This document shows positions 46,525 to 56,294 of a DNA stretch of 64,000 bases, piece after piece. Under the pieces are notes generated by a model, which was not told the DNA's origin, did not search any database, and worked only from the letters and a program-made list of their open reading frames with translations. The stretch's first letter is position 1; every line of letters begins with the position of its first letter. The stretch covers positions 4,347,319-4,411,318 of the forward strand of contig CM043800.1 in the NCBI GenBank assembly GCA_023974075.1, written 5' to 3'. The DNA comes from Chaenocephalus aceratus. Taxonomy: Eukaryota; Chordata; Actinopteri; Perciformes; Channichthyidae. The translations under genes were made by a program, and so were the position numbers.

Positions 46525-46599
46525 CAAGACCGTCTGCACCTGACTAGACTAAAGACTGAACTCTCAGAGTCTGTGCAGCGCTACGGGGATCTGCAGAAG
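46525..46599 (+). CDS. tsnare1: tsnare1 internal exon d
   Basis: A 75-bp phase-0 exon (25 codons) between TTGCCCAG and GTAATT. It reads QDRLHLTRLKTELSESVQRY and then GDLQK, the third Habc helix; endosomal syntaxins have the same QK-DRL-x-EF/L-x-S-x-x-x-Y/F-x-x-x-QK pattern. It lies 115 bp after exon c. Confidence 0.9.
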
Positions 46600-46828
46600 G
46601 TAATTCCTCATGAAATATTATTTCTTTCCTTCATAAGTGCATTTTCATGGTCAATGAATGTTTGTTTATGACAAATTCATAGATAGAGGTGCCCCATTGA
46701 CACTAAGTTTTTAATATCTTAATTGCTACACACACATTTACATGCAAATAAACAATGTCTGACCTCTTTAAAAGTGGAAAAACAAAACACTCTTCTTGAC
46801 CCTGTCTCTTTATTTGCTCTTCTCTCAG

Positions 46829-46882
46829 AAAATTGCCGAGCGTTCAAGGGCCCTGCTGCCTCCAGCACAGAGAGACAAGAAG
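46829..46882 (+). CDS. tsnare1: tsnare1 internal exon e
   Basis: A 54-bp phase-0 exon (18 codons) between TCTCTCAG and GTGAGC, reading KIAERSRALLPPAQRDKK. This short linker motif is the most TSNARE1-like piece in the window; other syntaxins have a different sequence here. Exons c, d and e fit in 564 bp, while the introns on either side are 25.8 and 7.0 kb. Confidence 0.9.
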
Positions 46883-47539
46883 GTGAGCTGATATGGGGGG
46901 TGAACATCTGCCCTTTGTTTCACTGTCATTCAAAAAAGAGCTGGATGACCAGATGGCATTTCCCTGCTCGATTGCTTCCTCACAAGGGCTCTTTGAAGCT
47001 CTGTGTCGTGTCTCACTAATATTACAGCGACTCCATTCTTCACATCTGACTCCGAGCACTGCCGTTCTTATCGGAAACTAAACTGCTTACTGGCAATAGT
47101 TTATTTTTACTGTGAATATTGAAATAACAGAAGTAGAGGCTAGTAATCAAAAAGTTAATCATTATTTAATGCAGAACTGATTTAAATGAATCCTTACTTT
47201 TAATACTAATACAAGATAATCAAAAACAAAACGTATTGATCTTTTATTAGGGATTGCAGTAGAACAAATTAAACATAATTTATAAAATGTACTGTATGCA
47301 GGTCTGTACAGAAGACTATACAAGAGAGTGTTTTGACAAATGGCATTTATGGATTTACTTTCAGCTTCTGGTTTTCACGTGCTATGGGTTATATTTAAAT
47401 ATGTAGGTGCACACTATGTTTGAACTGTTCTACAAAAAAGAGGTTAAATATGAATACTACCATGGAATAGCATATGCAGGCAGTAGACCAATGAAACACA
47501 TACTACAGTTTAAAAACTAGTATGTAGCTTTTTTTCATT
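46883..47539. other. tsnare1 intron, nothing recognised
   Basis: AT-rich, unique-looking. Confidence 0.4.
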
Positions 47540-47672
47540 GGTGTTTTATCCTATATTTTACTTGCTGTGTTTTATGCCTTTTATTGCACATGTTATAGTT
47601 GTATTGTGTATTGTATGTAAAGCACTTTCGTGTTGACAATGGTGCTATATAAATAAAGTTGTACTTACTTAA
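47540..47672 (+). mobile_element. Possible LINE/SINE 3' end
   Basis: TGTAAAGCACTTTCGTGTTG and GGTGCTATATAAATAAAGTT followed by a TACTTACTT tail resemble a common fish retroposon 3' end. Only the end is visible. Confidence 0.45.
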
Positions 47673-47937
47673 AAAAGCAGAAATAAAATAAGACATGCCC
47701 CTGTTAGTTGAATACACACAGTTAAGCTCACACACACTATTTTATGATGATATCGATGCACCTAGTGAATTGAAAAAATAACAAATGAACCAAAGAGAGT
47801 GAAAACCATAAAGCAAATCCATTACTATACAAGATTAGTGACTGCAAAACCGTTTTTTAATTTGTTTTGTTTCATTAGTTATTTCATGTGTTTGTTTTCT
47901 AAGAAAGTGTTGGCTACTGTTATAAAGACCTTCCAGC

Positions 47938-48640
47938 CTGTCGTCCTCCAAAAAACGACCAAATAGGTCGATTGTTCAGCAGTCACGTTTTAAAGTTTAG
48001 CACCTCTAGTGGTCGTGTAAGAAACAACAATTTGCGGGAACCTTCCTACATTTTCCCACACATTTCCCTCCCTCCACTGGCTTCCAGTAACTGCTAGAAT
48101 CCACTTCAAGACAATGGTACTTGCGTACCATGCTGCGAATGGATCTGGCCCATCCTAAATCCAGGACATGGTTAAACCGTACACCCCAGCACGTGCTCTC
48201 CGCTCTGCATCAGACAAACAGCTCGCTGCACCCGCACTGCGAGGGGGACCCAAGTTCCCATCAGCAAAAACACGTGGGTTTGCTATCCTGGCTCCAAAAT
48301 GGTGGAATGAGCTCCCATTGACATCAGGACAGCAGAAAGCTTACACACCTTCCGGCGCAGACTGAAAACTCATCTCTTTGGACTCCACTTCGAGCGATAG
48401 AATCACTAACAAAGAACTGCTAACAGAGCACTTATATACTAATAAAGGACTGGCTTATCTTGTTGGCTCTATGAAACCTGATGTACTTATATGATTCTGT
48501 TTTCTTCAAGTTTGTATCTTCTTGGTCGAATGCACTGTAATGCAATGTAATGTAATGTATTAACGGCAGCATCCATGTAAAGTTAGCGTCAACCCTCACG
48601 GTTCGGCTGCATTACATATTACACATCTGCCGTAGTTCTC
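47938..48640 (-). repeat. Dispersed repeat family X, copy 1, split by an L2 fragment
   Basis: Read in reverse, CAAATTGTTGTTTCTTACAC and GACCACTAGAGGTGC (48045-47985) and, beyond the L2, GTGAGGGTTGACGCTAACTT and TACATGGATGCTGC (48600-48566) match the copy at 51290-52260. The L2 piece 48055-48565 lies between them. Confidence 0.65.
48055..48565 (+). pseudogene. L2-clade LINE 3' fragment
   Basis: The plus strand encodes the L2 C-terminus: VKPYTPARALRSASDKQLAA, then LRGGPKFPSAKTRGFAILAP and KWWNELP, nearly the same as the minus-strand copy at 16483-16770. It continues through the 3' UTR to the L2 tail TGTAATGCAATGTAATG. It is 5'-truncated, as usual for retroposed LINEs, with a small deletion after WWNELP that shifts the frame. 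Confidence 0.88.
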
Positions 48641-49124
48641 TATTTATAGAGCCCTGATTAGAAGACTTCTAGACAAACTGGAAGAACTGCCACGGAAACT
48701 GAATACGTGACGTGGATCATAAATATATCAGCAATTAAACAAAATCTTCAATTTATCTTCACACAGTACGTCTCCTTGGAGTATCAATAGGAATTCGGCT
48801 GACTTTTATATTTGATCCAATTGGTAGATAGGTTATATTTACACCATAACAGTGCACAGCTGATAGAAAAGGACTTTTCTTTGAATTAAATAATGTAAAT
48901 ACTGAGTTGAGAGAATAGTCAGGGGTTTTGGGTGATGGGAGACACATCTATGGAATCAGAATTTCAATAGCTTACCATTAAATGACGGATATACTTCAGA
49001 TATTAATGTGTAGAACTATAATATGTGAAATAATATAGCAATATCCTGTAAAATTATGTGAAAACATGAATACAACTACACATCTTCAGATGTTATACAT
49101 ACATAAGTGTCCTACTCTAATAAT
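48641..49124. other. tsnare1 intron, nothing recognised
   Basis: AT-rich, no coding or repeat signal. Confidence 0.4.
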
Positions 49125-49783
49125 TAGAGCCGGGACTCGATTAAAAAAAATGATCTAATTAATTAGAGGCTTTGTAATTAATTAATCGAAATGAATCGCA
49201 TTTTTAATCAAATATACATATTTGACCTGAGAACAGTGAGAAGCAATTTTCACATGGATTTTACTCCAAGTGGAGTGCAGTCCAGTGAGCCAGGGAGTTG
49301 GTTATCTTCTCAGACGTGGACTTACTTATCCTGGCCCTGAAACCAGTCATCTGGTTGAGTGTGGGTTGGGTCAGGGTGTGGTTCCTTGCACTCGGTGTCG
49401 GGCTAACGTCCACGCTAGCTGCTACATGCTTTGCATTTAGGTGATACTTTAGGCTTGATGTGCTGCGGTGATATGCAAATTATTTTTTGCATAATTTGCA
49501 CACAACCGTGCTCTTATCGACGCTTCCATCCGTCCGTTTTTTAAAACAACATTTCCCATCCACGGGGCCGACCAAAGCGTCTCATCAGCTTGTTCGTTCA
49601 TGTTTGACTATTGTTCACCGTGGTTTGTTGTTGTTTGAAGTCCCATGCTGAAGTCATGAACGTTAGTTGGTGCTCCAGTATAATCGGTACGCCTGAAACT
49701 CATCCAGTGAGAAACGTTCCGCTGTGCAAAAATAAGTGCGATTAAAATGCGTAATTAATTAACGCGTTAAAGTCCCGGCCCTA
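49125..49783. mobile_element. hAT MITE with 8-bp target duplication
   Basis: Starts TAGAGCCGGGACTCGATTAA, ends AAAGTCCCGGCCCTA, flanked by CTAATAAT at 49117-49124 and 49784-49791. Rich in TTAATTAA near both ends. No transposase. Confidence 0.92.
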
Positions 49784-50355
49784 CTAATAATATAAAGTTA
49801 TTATGGCATTGTATGCTGTGTGTAAATGTAATATCTTCATAAAGTATAATTTATTGGGTTAACACTGTAAACTTGACAGTGTTTAACCCCCTAGTGGTTA
49901 AAGCACATAATTGATTTTTTTTTTATTGAATATGTTATATTTGATGACAACATTTAAATATTAAGAGTAGCCTACCTACAACATAGGGGGAAAGTAGAAG
50001 GTCAATGATAGAAATATAGAATAGAAAATATCAAGAAGATACTGTAGTGATCTCTACAATAAAACAGTTTAGTGCAGGACGTCCAAAGATATTAACAGGA
50101 GGATGTGCAAAACAGACAAACTAATAAGGCTTAATTCAAACATTAAATACTACTTAAAGTCAAGGTCTTCTTTTGAATAAGAAAAAAACGTTGGGGGTAT
50201 CTACAGATAAATATTAAGCCTGAGAAAGTACTTAATGTCTAATATGTTGCATAGTTTATTTTGGCACTTGACAATCACCTTCCCTGAATTTGACTCAGGT
50301 GTAACTAAAGTCTGATTTAAGGGTTGTTTATATTTCAAATCATTAATCAGAATCT
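49784..50355. other. tsnare1 intron, nothing recognised
   Basis: AT-rich unique-looking sequence with no supported feature. Confidence 0.4.
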
Positions 50356-50359
50356 GCAA

Positions 50360-50440
50360 AGTAACTAAAATAAATGTAGTGGAGTAAAAATACCAGGTTA
50401 ACCTCTGAATTGTAGTGGAGTAGAACAAAGTATAATACAT
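50360..50440 (-). mobile_element. hAT-type MITE family H2 fragment
   Basis: AAATGTAGTGGAGTAAAAAT and TTGTAGTGGAGTAGAACAAA are the left-end text of family H2 in reverse, as at 15800-15850. Confidence 0.55.
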
Positions 50441-50454
50441 TGCATGTTGTATAT

Positions 50455-50516
50455 GCTGCTGTAACAAAAACATTTCCCAACTTGGGATCAATAAAGTATA
50501 TCTTATCTTATCTTAA
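50455..50516 (+). mobile_element. LINE 3' tail
   Basis: TTTCCCAACTTGGGATCAAT, AAAG and a TATCTTATCTTATCTTA tail; compare 22460-22506 and 53220-53281. Confidence 0.55.
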
Positions 50517-50783
50517 GCTGATCGATGGCTACTGCCATATTTGCTAAATGTGCCTCTGAACCTTGACAAGTGCATGTTTCAGGCTTATCAATGAGCAACA
50601 GGAGGGGTCACAGACATAAGACCAGCTATTAAATAGCTAATGTTATATATTAATGCTGCCCATTATGGACACAAGCAATTTTCACCCATTTATTAATTAT
50701 ATGTTTTAAATTTGATAACACCAGTGTACACAGTTTAATACTTGCAACTTCTAATTATGGGAAATACAAAAACGTCTTTTCAA

Positions 50784-51055
50784 ACTACAATTCCCAGTAG
50801 AGATGTGCCATAGAACATGTTGCGAAACACAATAGCCAGCATGTGTAGTTCTGGGGGGGCTGGACCCGTTCGAGTCCAGTTTTGGAAAGTTTGCCGTGGT
50901 TTCATTCCATTTCAAAGAGCTGTGTGACGCTCGGCGTAACATTGGCGCACTGCCACTCCAACATCCAATCACAGAGCTGAGGACTAATCACGGGGTTTGT
51001 CAAACAGCACATGGTGTAGTCCCAAACGATAGCTGAGGATTATGGGTAGTGTAGT
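50784..51055. promoter_or_regulatory. Outward-facing pair of ZNF143-like motifs, possible small TIR element
   Basis: ACTACAATTCCCAG at 50784-50797 matches the core of the ZNF143/STAF binding motif. In reverse at 51055-51037 the related ACTACACTACCCATAATCC is found. Either these are two binding-site-like sequences or they are the inverted ends of a short element about 270 bp long. No transcript start is shown. Confidence 0.4.
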
Positions 51056-51239
51056 GTCTTCGGCCACCCTAAACTCCCAAAAAACTATTTGTTTCTCTGA
51101 ATGGAAGGTTATAAAAACACAACATAATTGTACACAATTTAAATCAATCAATGTTTAATTAACAAGGATAAACTGATGTTTTTTAGTGGATGAGTACTGC
51201 AGATACATCACTGTGAAATCATTTGACAGTGAGGGGAAT

Positions 51240-52260
51240 ACTTCCGGTTTTATTATGAAAACTTCGAGACCGGAAATACTGTTTTCACCCAGTGAGGGTT
51301 GACTCCAACTTTACATGGAAGCTGTGGGGAAAGACGTAGTATATTAACGTTCTCCTGACGAGACCTCAAATCATCTTCGTACTATCTATCGAACTATAGA
51401 TCCTACACATCCACTGGACGTGGATTCTAAAAGTACAATATACACTTCTCGCTAGAAATCTAATCAAAAAGCATTTTAATGGCCAAACTATTCTACAATT
51501 TTGGATTTTCCAGAGAGGGTTATTTGTGAATATACGACCCTCCGGAGCGTTTGCAATCTACGGGAGCCAGAGTCCTGCACGGGTCTGATTTTCAAGACCC
51601 GCTCCGCCCCGCACCCGCGACATGCAATACCGAACCTGCCCCGCTACCCGCACATATTGCCAATTAGTTCCGCAACCCGACCCGTCGGCACAAGATCTGC
51701 AACCCGACCCGAACCCGCATATGAGCAGTGAAAACGTGCAATTATTAACACACGCAGTTGCATATGTGTCTCCATCTAGGATGACACTAAAAGCCTCCCA
51801 GACATTGGATTTCGTTCTTGAGGAAGTGTTATTGAAAATGCTGTATTCTCCGCTAGAGAGCTTCACCTCAGCCATTTCGAATGTGGCGCGCACAGCAGCA
51901 GATTGATGCGCTGCAGAGGTTATGATTATGCGCGGTCCCGCGGGGGAGAAGTCTGAGGATTTAAACATTAAACTAAATTATTATTATTTTAATATATTTA
52001 TTATGTAACACCCGCGACCCGACCGCATCATCTTTGTTTTACCGAGAACCGAACCCGGAAAAAAAACGTTTGAAAAAATACCACCCGCGAATCACTTTTT
52101 TTGCGGGTACCCGACCCGATGCAGGACTCTGACGGGAGCCTATGCCGCAAATTGTTGTTTCTTACACGACCACTAGAGGTGCTAAACTTTAAAACGTGAC
52201 TATAGGTCATAATAAGCTGCTGAACAATCGACATATTTGGTAGTTTTTTGGTAGTTTTTT
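51240..52260 (+). repeat. Dispersed repeat family X, copy 2, split by a hAT
   Basis: Contains GTGAGGGTTGACTCCAACTT, TACATGGAAGCTGTGGGGAA and, after the hAT, CAAATTGTTGTTTCTTACAC with GACCACTAGAGGTGC. The same landmarks occur in inverse order and orientation at 47938-48640. No coding capacity was recognised. Confidence 0.65.
51568..52131. mobile_element. hAT MITE with 8-bp target duplication
   Basis: Starts CAGAGTCCTGCACGGGTC and ends GACCCGATGCAGGACTCTG; the ends are inverted repeats. Flanked by ACGGGAGC at 51560-51567 and 52132-52139. Many CCCGACCCG motifs lie near both ends. A 136-codon open frame on the minus strand shows no transposase motif. Confidence 0.93.
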
Positions 52261-52313
52261 GCTGAAATCTGATTACCTTCAAAGCATCGCAGCAAGTTCA
52301 CTGCCTACTGAGT

Positions 52314-52430
52314 TTTTATTTTTATTTAACCTTTATTTAACCAGATAAAAAAGCATTGATATAAAATCTCATTTGCAATGCTGACCTGGCCAAGAAGGCA
52401 GTAACGTGAGTACATTGTGGGAGAAGAAAT
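52314..52430 (-). mobile_element. LINE 3' tail fragment
   Basis: TTTTATTTAACCTTTATTTA, ACCAG and GACCTGGCCAAGAAGG form the CTTTATTTAACCAG-type terminus also seen at 4140 and 55733. Confidence 0.5.
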
Positions 52431-53195
52431 TGTGAAAACTATTGTACATATAGTACATATGAGCAGTGGCAGTTGGAGTCTATTTCCTGTTGTACTTTTT
52501 CACTTCAAGGATTGCAAATGGTGAGAGGCGTCCTGACTTTCAGATGTCATACATATGCATTTAGAGAAACATTTGTCAGATCAATGCAACTGTTATTGAC
52601 TGCTTTCCACCCACGTCTTTGGATTCACTTCATCAGAGTGGAACGGGAACGAACAGCAGAGAACTTGAGGAACTGTGTGAACTTTCCAGCACAATCTGAA
52701 CTTGAGCAGAAGGATTGTCTTGAGAGTCTGTGCCATCTGTGTGATGTTTTAATATATTCAAGATCATTTGCGTAGGGTATGCATGTGGAGGAGGGAGCAC
52801 GATGTTGTAGAGTTTGTTGTGGAGCGGTGAGTCAGATTGTGGTCGGTAGACACAGCCCTGTGACTCAGCCCCGATTGGTCCACGTGTTCTGACCCGCTCT
52901 GACCCCTCCGCCATGACTTAACTGTGTAGTCAGCCAAACCGAGGGGGAACACATTAGCAATGCAAAACATTCAACCAGGCCTTCCTCTGACTATTGTTTA
53001 CACATGTAATGAGTTTTATGGACTAACATCCTCAGTCAGCTGTCCCTACATTCTCTGCTGTTAGCTAACTCTGTTCGCTCTTCAAATATCACTAATTGGC
53101 AAATGTACATTCAACTTTAATGAGTTGTCAGTTCTTTAATTCCAAAAGTGAACATGGTTTGGTTTGATCTTCCCATTGTGTTACTACGTAACATT
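52431..53195. other. tsnare1 intron, nothing recognised
   Basis: Unique-looking; a 100-codon frame at 52473-52775 has no known motif. Confidence 0.4.
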
Positions 53196-53281
53196 AAGCT
53201 GTCTTCGGCTGTTTTTCTGCTGTAACAACGTACATTTCCCCTCTGTGGTACTAATAAAGGTATTCTGATTCTGATTCTGAA
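53196..53281 (+). mobile_element. LINE 3' tail with (GATTCT)n
   Basis: CTGCTGTAACAACGTACATT, TCCCCTCTGTGGTACTAATA and AAGGTATTCTGATTCTGATT. This is a LINE 3' end with a short tandem tail, likely related to the LINE at 44130-45180, whose tail has the complementary AGAATACC. Confidence 0.6.
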
Positions 53282-53855
53282 CAATGGCTAATATGATGGA
53301 AAACATGGACTATTTCTGTCACTGCTGTGGTGGCTACAGCTATGCCCTACTTTAACAATAAATGGTAAAGAAAAGGAACATTAATAACCTTCATAGAAGA
53401 ATAATAGCCAGTTTCATGTTAGAGAAATTAAGTATTTTAAAAAAACAAGCACTTCCTGAGGTCACATGTATGGGGTTTGTGAGCACTTAATATTGTAGCT
53501 GATCATGTTAGGTTCTTAATAATACATTTAGTGTAATTAAAAGTAAAATATTTTCCCTTTGACTCAAGTGCTGACATATAGAGAGGAAACATTTAAATTA
53601 GTAAATGTATAATGAGTATTTAGATAAACATTAAAGAAAAATAACACTGACTGCAATTGACTACTCATCTAACTAAAATAGCCTCTGGATTACGTACATT
53701 CATTGCGACTAGAGGTCTGAAAAGTATTCCTGGTTCCTTTCTGTGAATTGGAATGGGGCCACAGTGTGCTGGTGGTACCACTCTGTCAGACTGTATCTGC
53801 TACCATAGTAACAGGACTATATATTATAATGTAATTTGTTTGTGTTCTCTTACAG
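53282..53855. other. tsnare1 intron before exon f
   Basis: AT-rich; ends in TTTGTGTTCTCTTACAG. Confidence 0.45.
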
Positions 53856-54011
53856 AGTCCTCAGACCCAGTCCACTGAGCAGATCGAGGAGGTTTCTCTG
53901 TTTGGAGAAGCAGTGGGTTCAGATGGAGGGGCTCAAGCTTTCTTGTCTGAGATCAGTGAGGAGGACGTGGAGGTGCTTCACCAAAGAGAGGAGGCCCTGC
54001 TGCAGATCGAA
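53856..54011 (+). CDS. tsnare1: tsnare1 internal exon f (linker and start of SNARE motif)
   Basis: A 156-bp phase-0 exon (52 codons) between CTCTTACAG and GTAAGA. It begins SPQTQSTEQIEEVSLFGEA, an acidic linker, and ends ISEEDVEVLHQREEALLQIE, the conserved (I/D)-(S/T)-E-(E/Q)-D-(V/L)-E run that leads into the SNARE helix of endosomal syntaxins. The rest of the SNARE core (with its central glutamine) and the membrane anchor should follow in the next exons; none is visible between 54012 and 64000, so they probably lie beyond the window. Confidence 0.9.
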
Positions 54012-55356
54012 GTAAGAACACTGTCATCCTGCAGTCTTCTTACATCATGTTAGCGTTACTGACTTCCTGTGATTATAAGCCTGTATTCTTTGAGGGCCCC
54101 ATTTACTGAGCTGTCTCAGATAAGAAATGAAAACCTGTGTTTGCCTGTGCACAGCCTTTAGTTGTATACACAAAAAAACAAGAATCCATGGACATTTAAA
54201 TGTACAACATAGTCTCCAAAGAATAAGCAAAAAAAGGAAAACATACCAAGTATTTGTTTTCTTCAAAATTAGCCTCTCAGGAGGCGCACACATGCCAAGT
54301 TAGTAAGTAGAAACTCCGACAGGCGCCGTCTACTTCTCCCACCTCCAAAAGCTTATTAGTGTTTTGTCACAGTACCCCCATGCTGCTGCAGGATATTGAA
54401 TGCTACCCAATTACTAAGGTGCTTATACAGACGTGTTTGTTCTCTTACCTGGGCGAAGTGTGTATGGAATCATAATGTTTCCCGACTTCATTTTGAAACC
54501 AGCATGAATGAATACACCATTCTGTTAACTACTGTAAACATAAAAAATGTTAAGTAACTTATTGGATACCGATTTCTGATGATTTCTGATGTATGCAGTA
54601 TGAAAAGGAGGGATTCGGTCAGAGCCTAGATGCCAACATGCACTTCCCCATGCAGAGAGAAGCAGGGCTCATCTTCTCTTGCTGCGAGGCATCAGTTCTT
54701 ACCCACTGCCAAACATAGATATTCCAGTTCTAAAACAACCACCTGAGTTGCAGACTGAAATGTTTATTTGCCCCATGGGGGCAGCAAAAAGCAGTTGCAA
54801 ACACAACTAAGACATATCATCATCTCTTAAGTTAAAATATAGAAAACCCTTAGCAAATATTTGCATATTTACACTTCAAGTACTTTTGGGACAACTGATT
54901 TATCAATCAGTTTGAGTTGAGTTTGTGTCCACCTAATAAATGTAAGTCTGATATTATCTCACTTTAATCACTCCAAAAACTCTTTACAAGCTGAAGGCTC
55001 AGCTAGGTTCTCCAGCTAGCACCTACTGCGTCTGTTTGCCGTTTGGCGCTGAGTCGGTAGTGGAGAGTGGATTTTACACAGACAAATGATTCCTGCGAAA
55101 AAATAATGAGTGGTCAAAGTGTATCAAAACATAAAAACAGTTGAGGGCATTACAGCTTTACAATAAGATGAAACCAGAGATCATAACATGTAGTCCTTGT
55201 AATATCCCTCATGGTTATGAAGCCGACACCACGGTCCAGCTCTCAGCTAATAAAAAGAGCGAAGCGGCTGAATTGATGCTGGCCATAGACAGCTCGCGGC
55301 TAGGGAAGAATCTCAGGAAGAACGCTCTGTAAAGCAGGTGATATCTGCAGTCACCA
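54012..55356. other. tsnare1 intron after exon f
   Basis: No SNARE-core exon found. A 63-codon frame (55141-55332) may belong to the LINE fragment that follows but shows no domain. Confidence 0.4.
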
Positions 55357-55523
55357 TAAACTGTACCCTGTACATTATGTTGTTGTCATCCTTATTGTTG
55401 TTCTGTTGCTTTTATGTTACATGTGTAACTAATGTCCTGCAGGTCACCCTTGAAAAAGAGATATTTTGATCTCAAGGGGCTTTCACCTGGTTAAATAAAG
55501 GCTACAAACAAACAAACAAACAA
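55357..55523 (+). mobile_element. LINE 3' end, plus-strand copy
   Basis: The reverse complement of the end of the large LINE at 55733-55880 with few differences: AAACTGTACCCTGTACATTA, TAACTAATGTCCTGCAGG, CACCTGGTTAAATAAAGGCT and then an (AAAC)n tail. It is 5'-truncated. Confidence 0.8.
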
Positions 55524-56294
55524 TAAGAGAACCCTTTACATGGTCACACAATCATTAACATTAATTGTTGTTGTAAACATATCCATTATAGCTGCTTGGA
55601 GGCTATGGACATTGAACCACCAGCTCTGGTTGTGTTAGTTAGCCTAACCCCACATGGGATGCAAACCAACTGCAGACACCACCTACCTGAATCATGTGCG
55701 GGACATTGTTTGTTTGTTTGTTTGTTTGTTTGTAGCCTTTATTTAACCAGGTGAAGCCCCTTGAGATCAAAAGATCTCTTTTTCAAGGGTGCCCTGCAGG
55801 ACATTAGTTACACATGTAACATAAAAACAACAGAACAACAATGAGGATGTCATACAACATAATGTACAGGGTACAGTTTACAAACTCTATTCCCAGTGAC
55901 AGGTACCATGAGTATCAGACAGCATGGCACCCAGCCGAGTTTCAAAGTGATGCAGAGGAACCAAAGTGCTCCGTTTTAAACATGTTTGCAGACTGTTCCA
56001 ATTTAGTGGAGCTGCACATCTAACAGCTTTCTTCCCTAAGACAGTCCTAGCACTTGGCACATTGAATAAAACCACATCATGAGATCTCAGGCAATACGTA
56101 CTTTCAATTGTTGTCGAGAGATCAGAGAGCAGATATAAAAAGGTAGTTTACCCAACATGGCTTTATAAATGAACGTGGACCAATGACTGAGCCTCCGTAC
56201 AGTTAGTGAAGGCAGACCTGCCTTGGCATACAGGGTACAGAGATGAGTCAGTGCTTTACAGTTAGTAACAAATCTCAGGGCACTGTGATACGCA

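Noticed and set aside
51558..51968. 136-codon minus-strand frame as a host gene
   Set aside because: It begins in the flank and lies mostly within the hAT MITE at 51568-52131, with no domain motif.
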